DNA of 6,432 nucleotides from an uncultured Roseburia sp. (GTDB taxonomy: Bacteria > Bacillota > Clostridia > Lachnospirales > Lachnospiraceae): assembly GCA_947070915.1 (NCBI GenBank), contig CAMTDY010000166.1, positions 1 to 6,432 of the forward strand, written 5' to 3'. The first letter of the stretch is position 1, and each line of letters begins with the position of its first letter. The position numbers were made by a program, and so were the translations under genes. Below are positions 1 to 6,135 of the stretch, one piece after another. The notes under the pieces were generated by a model. That model did no database searches. It was not told where the DNA came from and saw only the letters and a program-made list of their open reading frames with translations.

Positions 1-31
1 GGTCTATAGCCGCTGGATGGACTTTATATGA

Positions 32-44
32 AAAATCTGATTTT
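32..44. repeat. 13-bp palindrome just upstream of the -35 element
   Basis: AAAATC-T-GATTTT is a perfect 6-bp inverted repeat around one central base. It ends 4 bp before the -35 hexamer at 49. That position would suit an activator site or an A/T-rich UP-like element. The sequence is A/T-rich, so a chance palindrome is quite possible, and no regulator is identified. Confidence 0.3.
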
Positions 45-48
45 GTGG

Positions 49-77
49 TTGTCAAAATTATATTTCATTGATACAAT
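49..77 (+). promoter_or_regulatory. Candidate sigma-A promoter for the comEA operon
   Basis: The -35 hexamer TTGTCA (49-54) matches the consensus at 5 of 6 positions. It is followed by a 17-bp spacer and the -10 hexamer TACAAT (72-77), also 5 of 6. A TGA just before the -10 (69-71) fits the extended -10 TGn element. Transcription would start near 83-85, giving a leader of about 48 nt before the comEA start at 132. This is the best promoter-like sequence in the window and sits where an operon promoter is expected. It is seen by pattern matching only. Confidence 0.62.
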
Positions 78-78
78 T

Positions 79-92
79 AGAGTATGCACTCT
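79..92. repeat. Inverted repeat at the predicted transcription start
   Basis: AGAGT-ATGC-ACTCT is a perfect 5-bp inverted repeat with a 4-bp centre. It begins 2 bp after the -10 hexamer and covers the predicted start site. It could be an operator that blocks initiation, or a small hairpin at the 5' end of the mRNA. There is no U-tract, so it is not a terminator. Function is inferred from position only. Confidence 0.33.
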
Positions 93-131
93 GGTCTTTA
101 TCCCATGTGAACAAATTGGGAGAGAAAGACA

Positions 132-740
132 ATGAAAGAAAATCAGATCAAATATATGATAGCGGCTGCGGCGGTTGTTCTTTTTGGTGTCTTATGGATT
201 TTCACCGGTCAGAAGAGGGATCAAGGCGGCGGAGAAGAAAACGGTATCTTTAACAGTGAAATGGATTCTGGGGAAGAGGAAAAAACGGATCTATCGGAGG
301 GAAAGATATATGTGCATATAACCGGGGAAGTGAAAAATCCGGGCGTCTACATTTTTGAGAAAAAGCCCAGGGTGATCGAGGTAGTGGAAAAAGCAGGGGG
401 ATTTAAAAAAAATGCTGCCACATCTGGGATCAATCAGGCAGAACTTGTGGAGGACGGTACCCAGATTGTGATCAAGAACAGGGGACATACGAAGACTTCT
501 GGAAGGGATTTGCCGGGGAAGGAACAGCCGGGGCAGGAGAAATCCAGTCTGGTGGATATAAATACTGCTGGGAAGGAGCAGCTTATGACCCTTGCCGGAA
601 TTGGGGAATCCAAGGCGATGGCGATCATTGCCTACCGGGAAGAGCACGGGAAATTTAAAAAGATTGAGGATATTATGAATATAACAGGGATTAAAAATGG
701 TGTATTTGAAAAGATTAAAAGTCAGATCAGAGTATCGTAA
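132..740 (+). CDS. comEA: ComEA, competence DNA receptor (SLBB plus helix-hairpin-helix)
   Basis: This 202-aa protein matches the layout and size of Firmicute ComEA (about 200 aa), the membrane-anchored receptor that binds incoming double-stranded DNA and passes it to the ComEC channel. Residues 8-25 form one N-terminal membrane anchor with the rest outside. A polar, acidic linker follows (about 26-56). An SLBB domain spans roughly 57-117, including the VHITGEVKNPGVY stretch. A second charged linker leads to the DNA-binding part (138-202), with VDINTA (141-146) and two helix-hairpin-helix motifs around LAGIGESKA (154-162) and ITGIKNGVF (184-192). The ATG at 132 is chosen because GGGAG at 118-122 lies 9 bases upstream and it supplies a charged N-terminus before the anchor. 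It is the first gene of the apparent operon; the usual comEB neighbour is absent. Confidence 0.93.
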   Translation: MKENQIKYMIAAAAVVLFGVLWIFTGQKRDQGGGEENGIFNSEMDSGEEEKTDLSEGKIYVHITGEVKNPGVYIFEKKPRVIEVVEKAGGFKKNAATSGINQAELVEDGTQIVIKNRGHTKTSGRDLPGKEQPGQEKSSLVDINTAGKEQLMTLAGIGESKAMAIIAYREEHGKFKKIEDIMNITGIKNGVFEKIKSQIRVS

Positions 741-751
741 GGAATGAAATA

Positions 752-771
752 CGCGCTGTAAGGGAAGTGCG
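752..771 (+). other. Weak hairpin between comEA and the regulator gene
   Basis: CGCGCT (752-757) can pair with AGTGCG (766-771), giving six pairs including one G-U, around an 8-nt loop. No U-run follows, so it is not an intrinsic terminator and readthrough into the regulator gene is expected. It could be an RNA-processing or stability element, or chance. It lies in the only gap of more than 50 bp among the five complete genes. Confidence 0.2.
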
Positions 772-786
772 GAAAGGTATTGTTTG

Positions 787-794
787 AAAGGAAG
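787..794 (+). promoter_or_regulatory. Ribosome binding site that sets the regulator start at 804
   Basis: AAAGGAAG lies 9 bases before the ATG at 804. The rival TTG at 780 has GGAAAGG only 2 bases upstream, which is too close to work well. This favours the ATG and a protein starting MAKRVLVVDD, as is normal for response regulators. Confidence 0.6.
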
Positions 795-803
795 AACAGG
801 GAA

Positions 804-1496
804 ATGGCGAAGAGAGTTCTGGTAGTGGATGATGAAAAGCTGATCGTGAAGGGATTGCGGTTTAGTCTGGAGCAGGATGGGATGGAAGTCGATTGTGCCT
901 ACGATGGTGAAGAGGCGTTGAATGCAGCGGCGGAAAAGAAGTACGATGTAATACTTTTGGATGTTATGCTGCCTAAATTTACTGGGTTTGAAGTGTGCCA
1001 GCAAATCCGGGAATATTCGGATGTGCCGATCATTATGCTGACGGCAAAGGGAGATGATATGGATAAAATTCTGGGACTGGAATATGGTGCGGATGATTAT
1101 ATTACCAAGCCTTTTAATATTCTGGAGGTAAAGGCAAGGATTAAAGCAATTATGCGAAGGAGCAGCAAAAAAGAGGAAAAGCCTGTGGAGAATTCCTCCA
1201 TTCTTACCTTTGGAAACATGAAAGTAGATGTGGATAGCCGTCGTGTGTTTATTGAGAATAAAGAGGTCAATCTTACGGTCAAAGAATTTGATCTGCTGGA
1301 GCTCCTTATCCATAATCCGAATAAAGTCTACAGCCGGGAAAAGCTGTTAAATGACGTGTGGGGATATGAGTATCTGGGGGATGTCCGTACTGTGGATGTC
1401 CACGTGCGCCGTCTGAGGGAGAAGATCGAATCGACGCCAAGTGATCCGAAATATATACATACAAAATGGGGTGTTGGCTATTATTTCCAAGCTTAG
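804..1496 (+). CDS. OmpR/PhoB-family response regulator
   Basis: The 230-aa product is a two-domain transcription factor of the usual family length. The receiver domain (about 3-117) has the acidic pair D9/D10, the phospho-acceptor D53 in LLDVMLP, the switch threonine T80 in MLTAK and K102 in TKPF. After a short charged linker (118-132), a winged-helix OmpR-type domain (about 134-229) shows EFDLLELLIHNPNKVYSREK for its early helices, RTVDVHVRRLREK for the recognition helix and the C-terminal wing KWGVGYYF. All phospho-relay residues are present, so it should be an active cytoplasmic DNA-binding regulator. A TTG at 780 would add 8 residues, but the ATG has the better ribosome site. The kinase that follows is its obvious partner. 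Its targets are unknown; the operon itself is a natural candidate (inference). No specific family symbol can be given safely. Confidence 0.94.
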   Translation: MAKRVLVVDDEKLIVKGLRFSLEQDGMEVDCAYDGEEALNAAAEKKYDVILLDVMLPKFTGFEVCQQIREYSDVPIIMLTAKGDDMDKILGLEYGADDYITKPFNILEVKARIKAIMRRSSKKEEKPVENSSILTFGNMKVDVDSRRVFIENKEVNLTVKEFDLLELLIHNPNKVYSREKLLNDVWGYEYLGDVRTVDVHVRRLREKIESTPSDPKYIHTKWGVGYYFQA

Positions 1497-2913
1497 AGAA
1501 AAACTGAATGTAGTGAAAAGTCTGCACATCCAGAGTATGGGTGTGCTTATCCTTATCGGCATCGTGCCGCTTATTATATTTTCCCTTATATTTCTGAATA
1601 CCTACCGCGCGAGAAATATCAGCCAGCGGGTATCGGAGATCCAGGTCAGGGGAAGTGTGATCTCCAATCTTATCGTAAGCTCTGGTTATCTGACGAGTGA
1701 CCGGAAAAATGAGGTGAATGCAGAGCTTTCCCAGGTGTCTGATATGTACGATGGAAGGATCCTGATTGTGGATTCCAAACTAAAGGTGCTTCGTGATACC
1801 TATGGATTGGAAGAAGGAGAGATCGTTGTGCTTCCGGAAGTGATAAAATGTTTCAGAAAAGATGCTGTCAAGATAGTCAACCAGTACAACGATAACGTAG
1901 AGATTTTTGTACCCATTATGGGAAGCGATGAAATGACTGTAAATGGCGTGGTGGTGATGAATTTTTCTTTTCAGTCCATCAATACACTGTATGATAATAT
2001 CCGCACTGTTACATTTTCTGTCATTCTTCTGTTTGCTGTTATCATTATTGTCATATCCTGGATTCTGTCCGGAAAGCTGGTGAAGCCGATGAAAAAGGTG
2101 GTAGATTCCATCCGGCACATCGGTTCCGGGGACTTTAGCGAGAAAATGGAAGTACAGGACAATTTAGAGGTGGCAAATATCTCCGAGGCGGTAAATTTTA
2201 TGCTGACCGCTGTCCAGAGCATGGAGGATTCCAGACAAGAGTTTGTATCAAACGTATCCCACGAGCTGAAGACACCGATCACATCCATCAAGGTTCTGGC
2301 AGAATCACTGACCATGCAGGAAGAGGTTCCGGTGGAGCTTTACAAGGAATTCATGGTGGATATCAACCAGGAACTGGAGAGAATGAATAAGATCGTAAAC
2401 GATCTTCTATCTCTCGTCAAACTGGACAAATCGGCTGTCCAGATCAATATTGAAGAAGTTAATATCAATGAATTTCTGGAAGGGATCCTCAAGGGGATCA
2501 ATCCCATTGCCGCCCAGCGCAATATTGAGATCATATTTGAAAGTGTGCGCCCCGTTTCGGCGCAGATCGACAGTGTGAAGCTGGGAATGGCGATTTCTAA
2601 TATTATAGAAAATGCCGTGAAGTATAATTTTGATAATGGCTGGGTTAAGGTGACGCTGAATGCCGACCATAAGTTTTTTTATGTGAGGGTATCGGATTCT
2701 GGTGTGGGAATACCAGAAGAACTGCAGGATCATATTTTTGAGCGTTTTTACCGGGTGGATAAGGCGCGCTCCAGGGAGACGGGAGGAAATGGTCTCGGAC
2801 TTGCCATAACGAGAAATGCGATTCTTCTGCACCGTGGTTCCATTAAGGTACACAGTGTAGAAAAACAGGGAACGACCTTTGCCATCCGTATTCCGCTGAT
2901 CTATCAGGCGTGA
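1441..2913 (+). CDS. Membrane sensor histidine kinase (sensor, HAMP, HisKA, HATPase)
   Basis: Numbered from the outermost GTG (490 aa): TM1 is at about 34-53. Residues 54-185 form an extracytoplasmic domain with a PAS/Cache-like core (RILIVDSKLKVLRDT, 106-120). TM2 is at about 187-209, then HAMP (about 210-262). The dimerisation/phospho-acceptor domain has the H-box NVSHELKTP with H274. The ATPase domain has an N-box (387-394, NIIENAVK), a G1 box DSGVG (419-423), an F-box IFERFYR (432-438) and a G2 box GNGLGLAI. All catalytic motifs are intact, so it should autophosphorylate and pass phosphate to the adjacent regulator. The start is unresolved: GTG 1441, GTG 1471, GTG 1513 and ATG 1537 are all in frame and none has a convincing ribosome site. 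The first two overlap the regulator gene by 56 and 26 bp; 1513 leaves a 16-bp gap and still gives a basic N-terminus before TM1. The outermost start is listed. The ligand is unknown. Confidence 0.93.
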   Translation: MIRNIYIQNGVLAIISKLREKLNVVKSLHIQSMGVLILIGIVPLIIFSLIFLNTYRARNISQRVSEIQVRGSVISNLIVSSGYLTSDRKNEVNAELSQVSDMYDGRILIVDSKLKVLRDTYGLEEGEIVVLPEVIKCFRKDAVKIVNQYNDNVEIFVPIMGSDEMTVNGVVVMNFSFQSINTLYDNIRTVTFSVILLFAVIIIVISWILSGKLVKPMKKVVDSIRHIGSGDFSEKMEVQDNLEVANISEAVNFMLTAVQSMEDSRQEFVSNVSHELKTPITSIKVLAESLTMQEEVPVELYKEFMVDINQELERMNKIVNDLLSLVKLDKSAVQINIEEVNINEFLEGILKGINPIAAQRNIEIIFESVRPVSAQIDSVKLGMAISNIIENAVKYNFDNGWVKVTLNADHKFFYVRVSDSGVGIPEELQDHIFERFYRVDKARSRETGGNGLGLAITRNAILLHRGSIKVHSVEKQGTTFAIRIPLIYQA

Positions 2914-2935
2914 TCCGGCAAGAACAGGGAGAAAT

Positions 2936-2941
2936 GAGGGA
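2936..2941 (+). promoter_or_regulatory. Ribosome binding site favouring the lipoprotein start at 2946
   Basis: GAGGGA ends 4 bases before the ATG at 2946. A GTG at 2910 overlaps the kinase stop as GTGA but has no purine-rich site upstream. An ATG at 2934 has AGGGAG only 2 bases away. The 2946 start also gives the most compact signal peptide (MRFVRYILG...). Confidence 0.45.
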
Positions 2942-2945
2942 CAGC

Positions 2946-3851
2946 ATGAGATTTGTGAGATATATCCTGGGTATGTTTTTAATTAGTCTCTTTTTGTGCA
3001 GCTGTGGGAAAAACCAGCCAGATGTACAGGAGGGGAAATTTATTCTATACCAGGTAGAAGAAGACGGAAGTGGACTAAGGAAAACGCTTTATGAGGTTCA
3101 GGCAGAGTATGAGGATACGGTTGGTATTGTGAAGGAGCTGCTGGATAAGTATAAGAACGTGGATATCCGCGATTTTCAGATTAAGGAAAAACAGCTGTCT
3201 CTATATTTTTCAACAGCTTACAAAAATTTACAAGGAATTGAAGAGGTGCTTCATCGGGCAGCTATCGTAAAGACCTTATGTCAGGTAGAGGGAGTGGAAT
3301 ATGTAGAATTTTTTGTGGAGGACACTTCCCTGTTGATCGACGGTGAGCCGGTGGGAGTCATGAGTTCCCTTTCCTTTCTGGACTCCATTGGAGGAGACGG
3401 GGACACACAGGATAAATATGTGACACTGTATTTCTCAGATAATTCTGGTATGGGGATGAAAGAAGTCAATTCCAAACTTACCTACGATATGACGGTGCCG
3501 CTGGCAAGGCTTTTGATCCAGCAGCTACTGGATGGACCGGAGGAATTGGAGGATGTGAATACTTCAGATCTCAAGCAGACGATTCCCGATGGAACCACTC
3601 TAAATTCCCTGACCATCCGGGATAACGTGTGTTATGTGGATTTTAGCCGGGAATTTCAAAATATCCAGACGGAAATAAAAAGTGAGATTGTGATCTATAG
3701 TATTGTCAATACGCTGTGTGAGCTTTCAGATGTTAATAAAGTACAGTTTACCATTGATGGAGAGCAGAAGAACACCTATGGGGACACGAAGAAATTTAAT
3801 ATTCCTTTTGAGCGGAATCTGGATCTGGTAAGTGGAGGCAGTAAGGGGTGA
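2946..3851 (+). CDS. Lipoprotein with two GerMN domains (GerM/LpqB-like)
   Basis: The 301-aa product starts with a lipoprotein signal: a basic N-terminus, a hydrophobic core and the lipobox LCSC with C20 as the predicted lipidated residue. It should therefore sit on the outer face of the cytoplasmic membrane. Two GerMN-type repeats follow. The first (about 58-140) has the helix VGIVKELLDKY and a second helical/strand half (VEGVEYVEFFV). The second (about 158-291) has LARLLIQQLLDGPEE, then the typical PDGT-LNSLTI-DNVCYVDFSREF stretch and IVNTLCEL...VQFTIDG. GerMN domains occur in B. subtilis GerM (sporulation and germination) and in actinobacterial LpqB, which is encoded next to the MtrAB two-component system. 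The kinase lies 32 bp upstream and comEC overlaps downstream. A role as an accessory to the kinase or to the envelope uptake machinery is inference; a sporulation role as in GerM is an alternative. Confidence 0.88.
   Translation: MRFVRYILGMFLISLFLCSCGKNQPDVQEGKFILYQVEEDGSGLRKTLYEVQAEYEDTVGIVKELLDKYKNVDIRDFQIKEKQLSLYFSTAYKNLQGIEEVLHRAAIVKTLCQVEGVEYVEFFVEDTSLLIDGEPVGVMSSLSFLDSIGGDGDTQDKYVTLYFSDNSGMGMKEVNSKLTYDMTVPLARLLIQQLLDGPEELEDVNTSDLKQTIPDGTTLNSLTIRDNVCYVDFSREFQNIQTEIKSEIVIYSIVNTLCELSDVNKVQFTIDGEQKNTYGDTKKFNIPFERNLDLVSGGSKG
3834..3838 (+). promoter_or_regulatory. Ribosome binding site for the comEC GTG start
   Basis: GGAGG lies 9 bases before the GTG at 3848, inside the last codons of the lipoprotein gene. 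Together with the GTGA start/stop overlap at 3848-3851 it supports translational coupling of comEC to the upstream gene and fixes the non-ATG start. Confidence 0.65.
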
Positions 3852-6043
3852 GTAAGATCATATTACGCAGACCGTTGTTTGCTGTTTTTTTACTACAGAT
3901 AATATTTATCTGTATATGGTACCATATATGTGGCGGAGAAGAGAGGTCCCCGCAGGAAGATATTCCGGTAGAATGCCTGGGGCGTGTGGGTGAGATACGC
4001 ATCGGGACCTCGGGAAAAATGCTGGTACTATCGGATGTAAAAGCGAAAAATAAGGATACAGGCAGGGAAATTTTCACAGATCAGTGTATCGTCTATGATT
4101 TTTCTGGAAGACATCTATTTTCAAATTCCAAGATCGGAAATACAATTCATATTCAGGGTACATATTCTACCTTTCAAACGGTATCAAACCCTGGCGGTTT
4201 TGATGAAGACTTATATTATAAAAGCCAGGGGATAAGCGCAAAAATTTTTGCCGATTCCATGGATATTGTCGATGATCGCCTTGATTTTGTCCAGCACGGT
4301 TTATTTCTGTTGCGCCAGCGGGCGATGAAACAACTTCTGGCGGTGATGGAAGAGCGGGATGCCGGTGTGCTTGGCGCCATGATCCTTGGTGAAAGATCCT
4401 ATCTTCCGGCGGACAGGAAAGAACAGTTCCAGAAGACGGGCATCGGCCATCTGCTGGCGATATCGGGACTTCATGTGTCCCTGCTGGGCGCCGGTCTGTT
4501 CTTTTTTCTGCGCAGTTACTGCCTTCCCATGAGAAAGGCAGTGGTGGTTACTGTGGTTTTTCTGTTCTTATATGGGCAGTTTACTGGCTTTCCGGTGGCG
4601 ACAGAACGGGCTGTGCTCATGATGGTCTGCGGACTTTTTGCCAGGTATACTGGAAGGTGTTATGATGCACTTTCGGCGATGGCCCTCAGCGGAATTATCA
4701 CGCTGTTTCAGCAGCCCTTGCAGTTGTTCCAGTGTGGATTTATCCTTTCCTATACGGCCATAGCCGGAATTGTCCTGTTTTCTCCAGTGATGGAAAAACT
4801 CAGTCCATATTTTAAGAAAAATGGATTTTGGGGAAAGATGTTGCAGGCTGTGATGTCTTCTACATCTGTATTTCTGGTTACCATGCCAGTGATGCTCTGG
4901 TTTTTTTATGAAATATCCCCCTATGCCATTCTGGCGAATCTTGTGGTTCTTCCCCTGCTTTCCCTGCTGGTGGGGGCAGGTGTATTTGGCTGTATGCTTT
5001 CCTTTTTCTGGGAAGCGGCAGGGGGTTTTCTTCTTTCTACGGTTCATTATATCCTAAAATTCTATGAAATGGTTTGCCTGGTGATAGAGAAACTTCCCGG
5101 CCGGAGTGTCGTAACAGGACGCCCGGCGCCGGAATGTATCCTGTTATATTATGTAGTTCTTGTGGGCGGTATTTTACTGTATGTAAAATGGGAGAAAAAA
5201 TGGACTATCTTTATCACTGGCATACTGCTGGCTGGAATCTTTCTGTTTTTTCCGCCCAGTCCTTCTTTCCTCTATATTCAGCTGGATGTGGGGCAGGGGG
5301 ACTGCTCTGTGATCCTGTGTGGGGAGAAAACTTATCTGATCGACGGCGGTAGTACTTCCGAAAAAGAGGTGGGGAAATATGTGATCTCCAAATGCCTCAA
5401 GTATTATGGAAGGAGCCGGCTTGATGCTGTATTTATTACCCACAGCGACGCTGACCACACGAATGGGATTCTGGAACTGGCGGCAAACCAGCAGAAATGG
5501 AATATAAGGATTGATAAAATAATTATGCCTGAAATAAAAAAGACAGATGAGGGGTATAAAAGGTTATATCGTAGTTTTCAGTTATGTAATATAAAAATAA
5601 ATAAGATGAAAAGGGGTGACATGCTATCCCCTGGGGCACTTTGTATCCGTTGTGTCCATCCAGCTCCGGATTATGAATGGGAGAGTGAGAACGATTATTC
5701 CCTGACCCTGGACATTTCATACCAGGATCTGAGGATTCTGGCAACAGGGGATCTGGAACAGCAGGGGGAAAGGGCGGTCGGTGATCTGCCAGGCGGCTAT
5801 GATCTGCTGAAAGTGGGGCACCATGGCTCAAAAACTTCAACTTCCCAGGAATTTCTTGTGATGGTATCACCCCGGTATGCGGTAATCTCTGCGGGAAAGA
5901 AGAACCGGTATGGACATCCTTCCCCGGAGACGGTAAAGAAACTTAAAACTGCCAACGTACGGATCCGGAATACCATGGAATGCGGGGCAGTGTTTGCGGA
6001 ATGGCGCTTGGGAAAGAGGATCTATGGATTCCGGGAAAAGTGA
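3848..6043 (+). CDS. comEC: ComEC/Rec2, DNA-uptake channel with metallo-beta-lactamase domain
   Basis: The 731-aa length is close to B. subtilis ComEC (776 aa). An N-terminal membrane segment (about 8-26) is followed by an extracytoplasmic, OB-like region (about 30-140). The Competence domain then spans about 170-465 with many hydrophobic helices. It includes the signature region GAMILGERSYLP (176-187) and GIGHLLAISGLHVSLLGA (198-215). The C-terminal metallo-beta-lactamase-like domain (about 474-731) has LDVGQGDCSVI, the metal motif H532-x-D534-x-D536-H537, TGD (633-635), GHHGS (657-661) and YGHPS (688-692). ComEC carries one DNA strand into the cytoplasm during natural transformation, and this domain is thought to degrade the other strand. 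All expected motifs are intact. The GTG start overlaps the upstream stop. Residues about 558-588 are encoded by an unusually A/T-rich stretch. No terminator is seen after the stop. Confidence 0.95.
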   Translation: MSKIILRRPLFAVFLLQIIFICIWYHICGGEERSPQEDIPVECLGRVGEIRIGTSGKMLVLSDVKAKNKDTGREIFTDQCIVYDFSGRHLFSNSKIGNTIHIQGTYSTFQTVSNPGGFDEDLYYKSQGISAKIFADSMDIVDDRLDFVQHGLFLLRQRAMKQLLAVMEERDAGVLGAMILGERSYLPADRKEQFQKTGIGHLLAISGLHVSLLGAGLFFFLRSYCLPMRKAVVVTVVFLFLYGQFTGFPVATERAVLMMVCGLFARYTGRCYDALSAMALSGIITLFQQPLQLFQCGFILSYTAIAGIVLFSPVMEKLSPYFKKNGFWGKMLQAVMSSTSVFLVTMPVMLWFFYEISPYAILANLVVLPLLSLLVGAGVFGCMLSFFWEAAGGFLLSTVHYILKFYEMVCLVIEKLPGRSVVTGRPAPECILLYYVVLVGGILLYVKWEKKWTIFITGILLAGIFLFFPPSPSFLYIQLDVGQGDCSVILCGEKTYLIDGGSTSEKEVGKYVISKCLKYYGRSRLDAVFITHSDADHTNGILELAANQQKWNIRIDKIIMPEIKKTDEGYKRLYRSFQLCNIKINKMKRGDMLSPGALCIRCVHPAPDYEWESENDYSLTLDISYQDLRILATGDLEQQGERAVGDLPGGYDLLKVGHHGSKTSTSQEFLVMVSPRYAVISAGKKNRYGHPSPETVKKLKTANVRIRNTMECGAVFAEWRLGKRIYGFREK

Positions 6044-6065
6044 TGAAGTGAGAAATAAATTGGTG

Positions 6066-6094
6066 GTGACAGGAGGTGAAAAACGGAGTATACT
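6066..6094 (+). promoter_or_regulatory. Candidate sigma-A promoter for the downstream lipoprotein gene
   Basis: GTGACA (6066-6071) and TATACT (6089-6094) each match the sigma-A consensus at 5 of 6 positions with an exact 17-bp spacer. Transcription would start near 6100 and leave a leader of about 35 nt before the ATG at 6136. A perfect TATAAT overlaps it at 6094-6099 but has no -35 at a usable distance. The site lies between comEC and the next gene, so that gene may be transcribed separately from the comE operon, although readthrough is also possible. Confidence 0.5.
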
Positions 6095-6135
6095 ATAATG
6101 GACAAGGCGATTTTAAGATGGAAGCAGGTGGAGTT

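Noticed and set aside
23..55. A divergent promoter on the minus strand, from a perfect TTGACA read at 55 to 50
   Set aside because: No good -10 hexamer lies 16-19 bp away; the nearest TATAAA is 21 bp away, and no minus-strand gene start is visible.
1..71. Open frames entering from the left edge and ending at 31 or 71, possibly the tail of an upstream gene
   Set aside because: Both are too short to recognise and the two frames cannot be told apart. The longer one runs through the predicted promoter.
68..253. A 61-codon plus-strand frame starting TTG and overlapping comEA
   Set aside because: It starts inside the promoter -10 region, runs into comEA in another frame and its product has no recognisable features.
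291..1313. A 340-codon open frame on the minus strand across comEA and the regulator gene
   Set aside because: It lies entirely opposite two clearly recognised genes, its translation is rich in His/Phe/Leu/Ile with no recognisable domain, and it fits the pattern of a shadow frame of A/G-rich coding strands.
5074..5352. A 92-codon plus-strand frame inside comEC
   Set aside because: It is fully inside comEC in a different frame and comEC is continuous and well matched to its family there.
6044..6135. Search for an intrinsic terminator after comEC
   Set aside because: No GC-rich stem followed by a U-run was found, so none is reported; the operon end is not defined.
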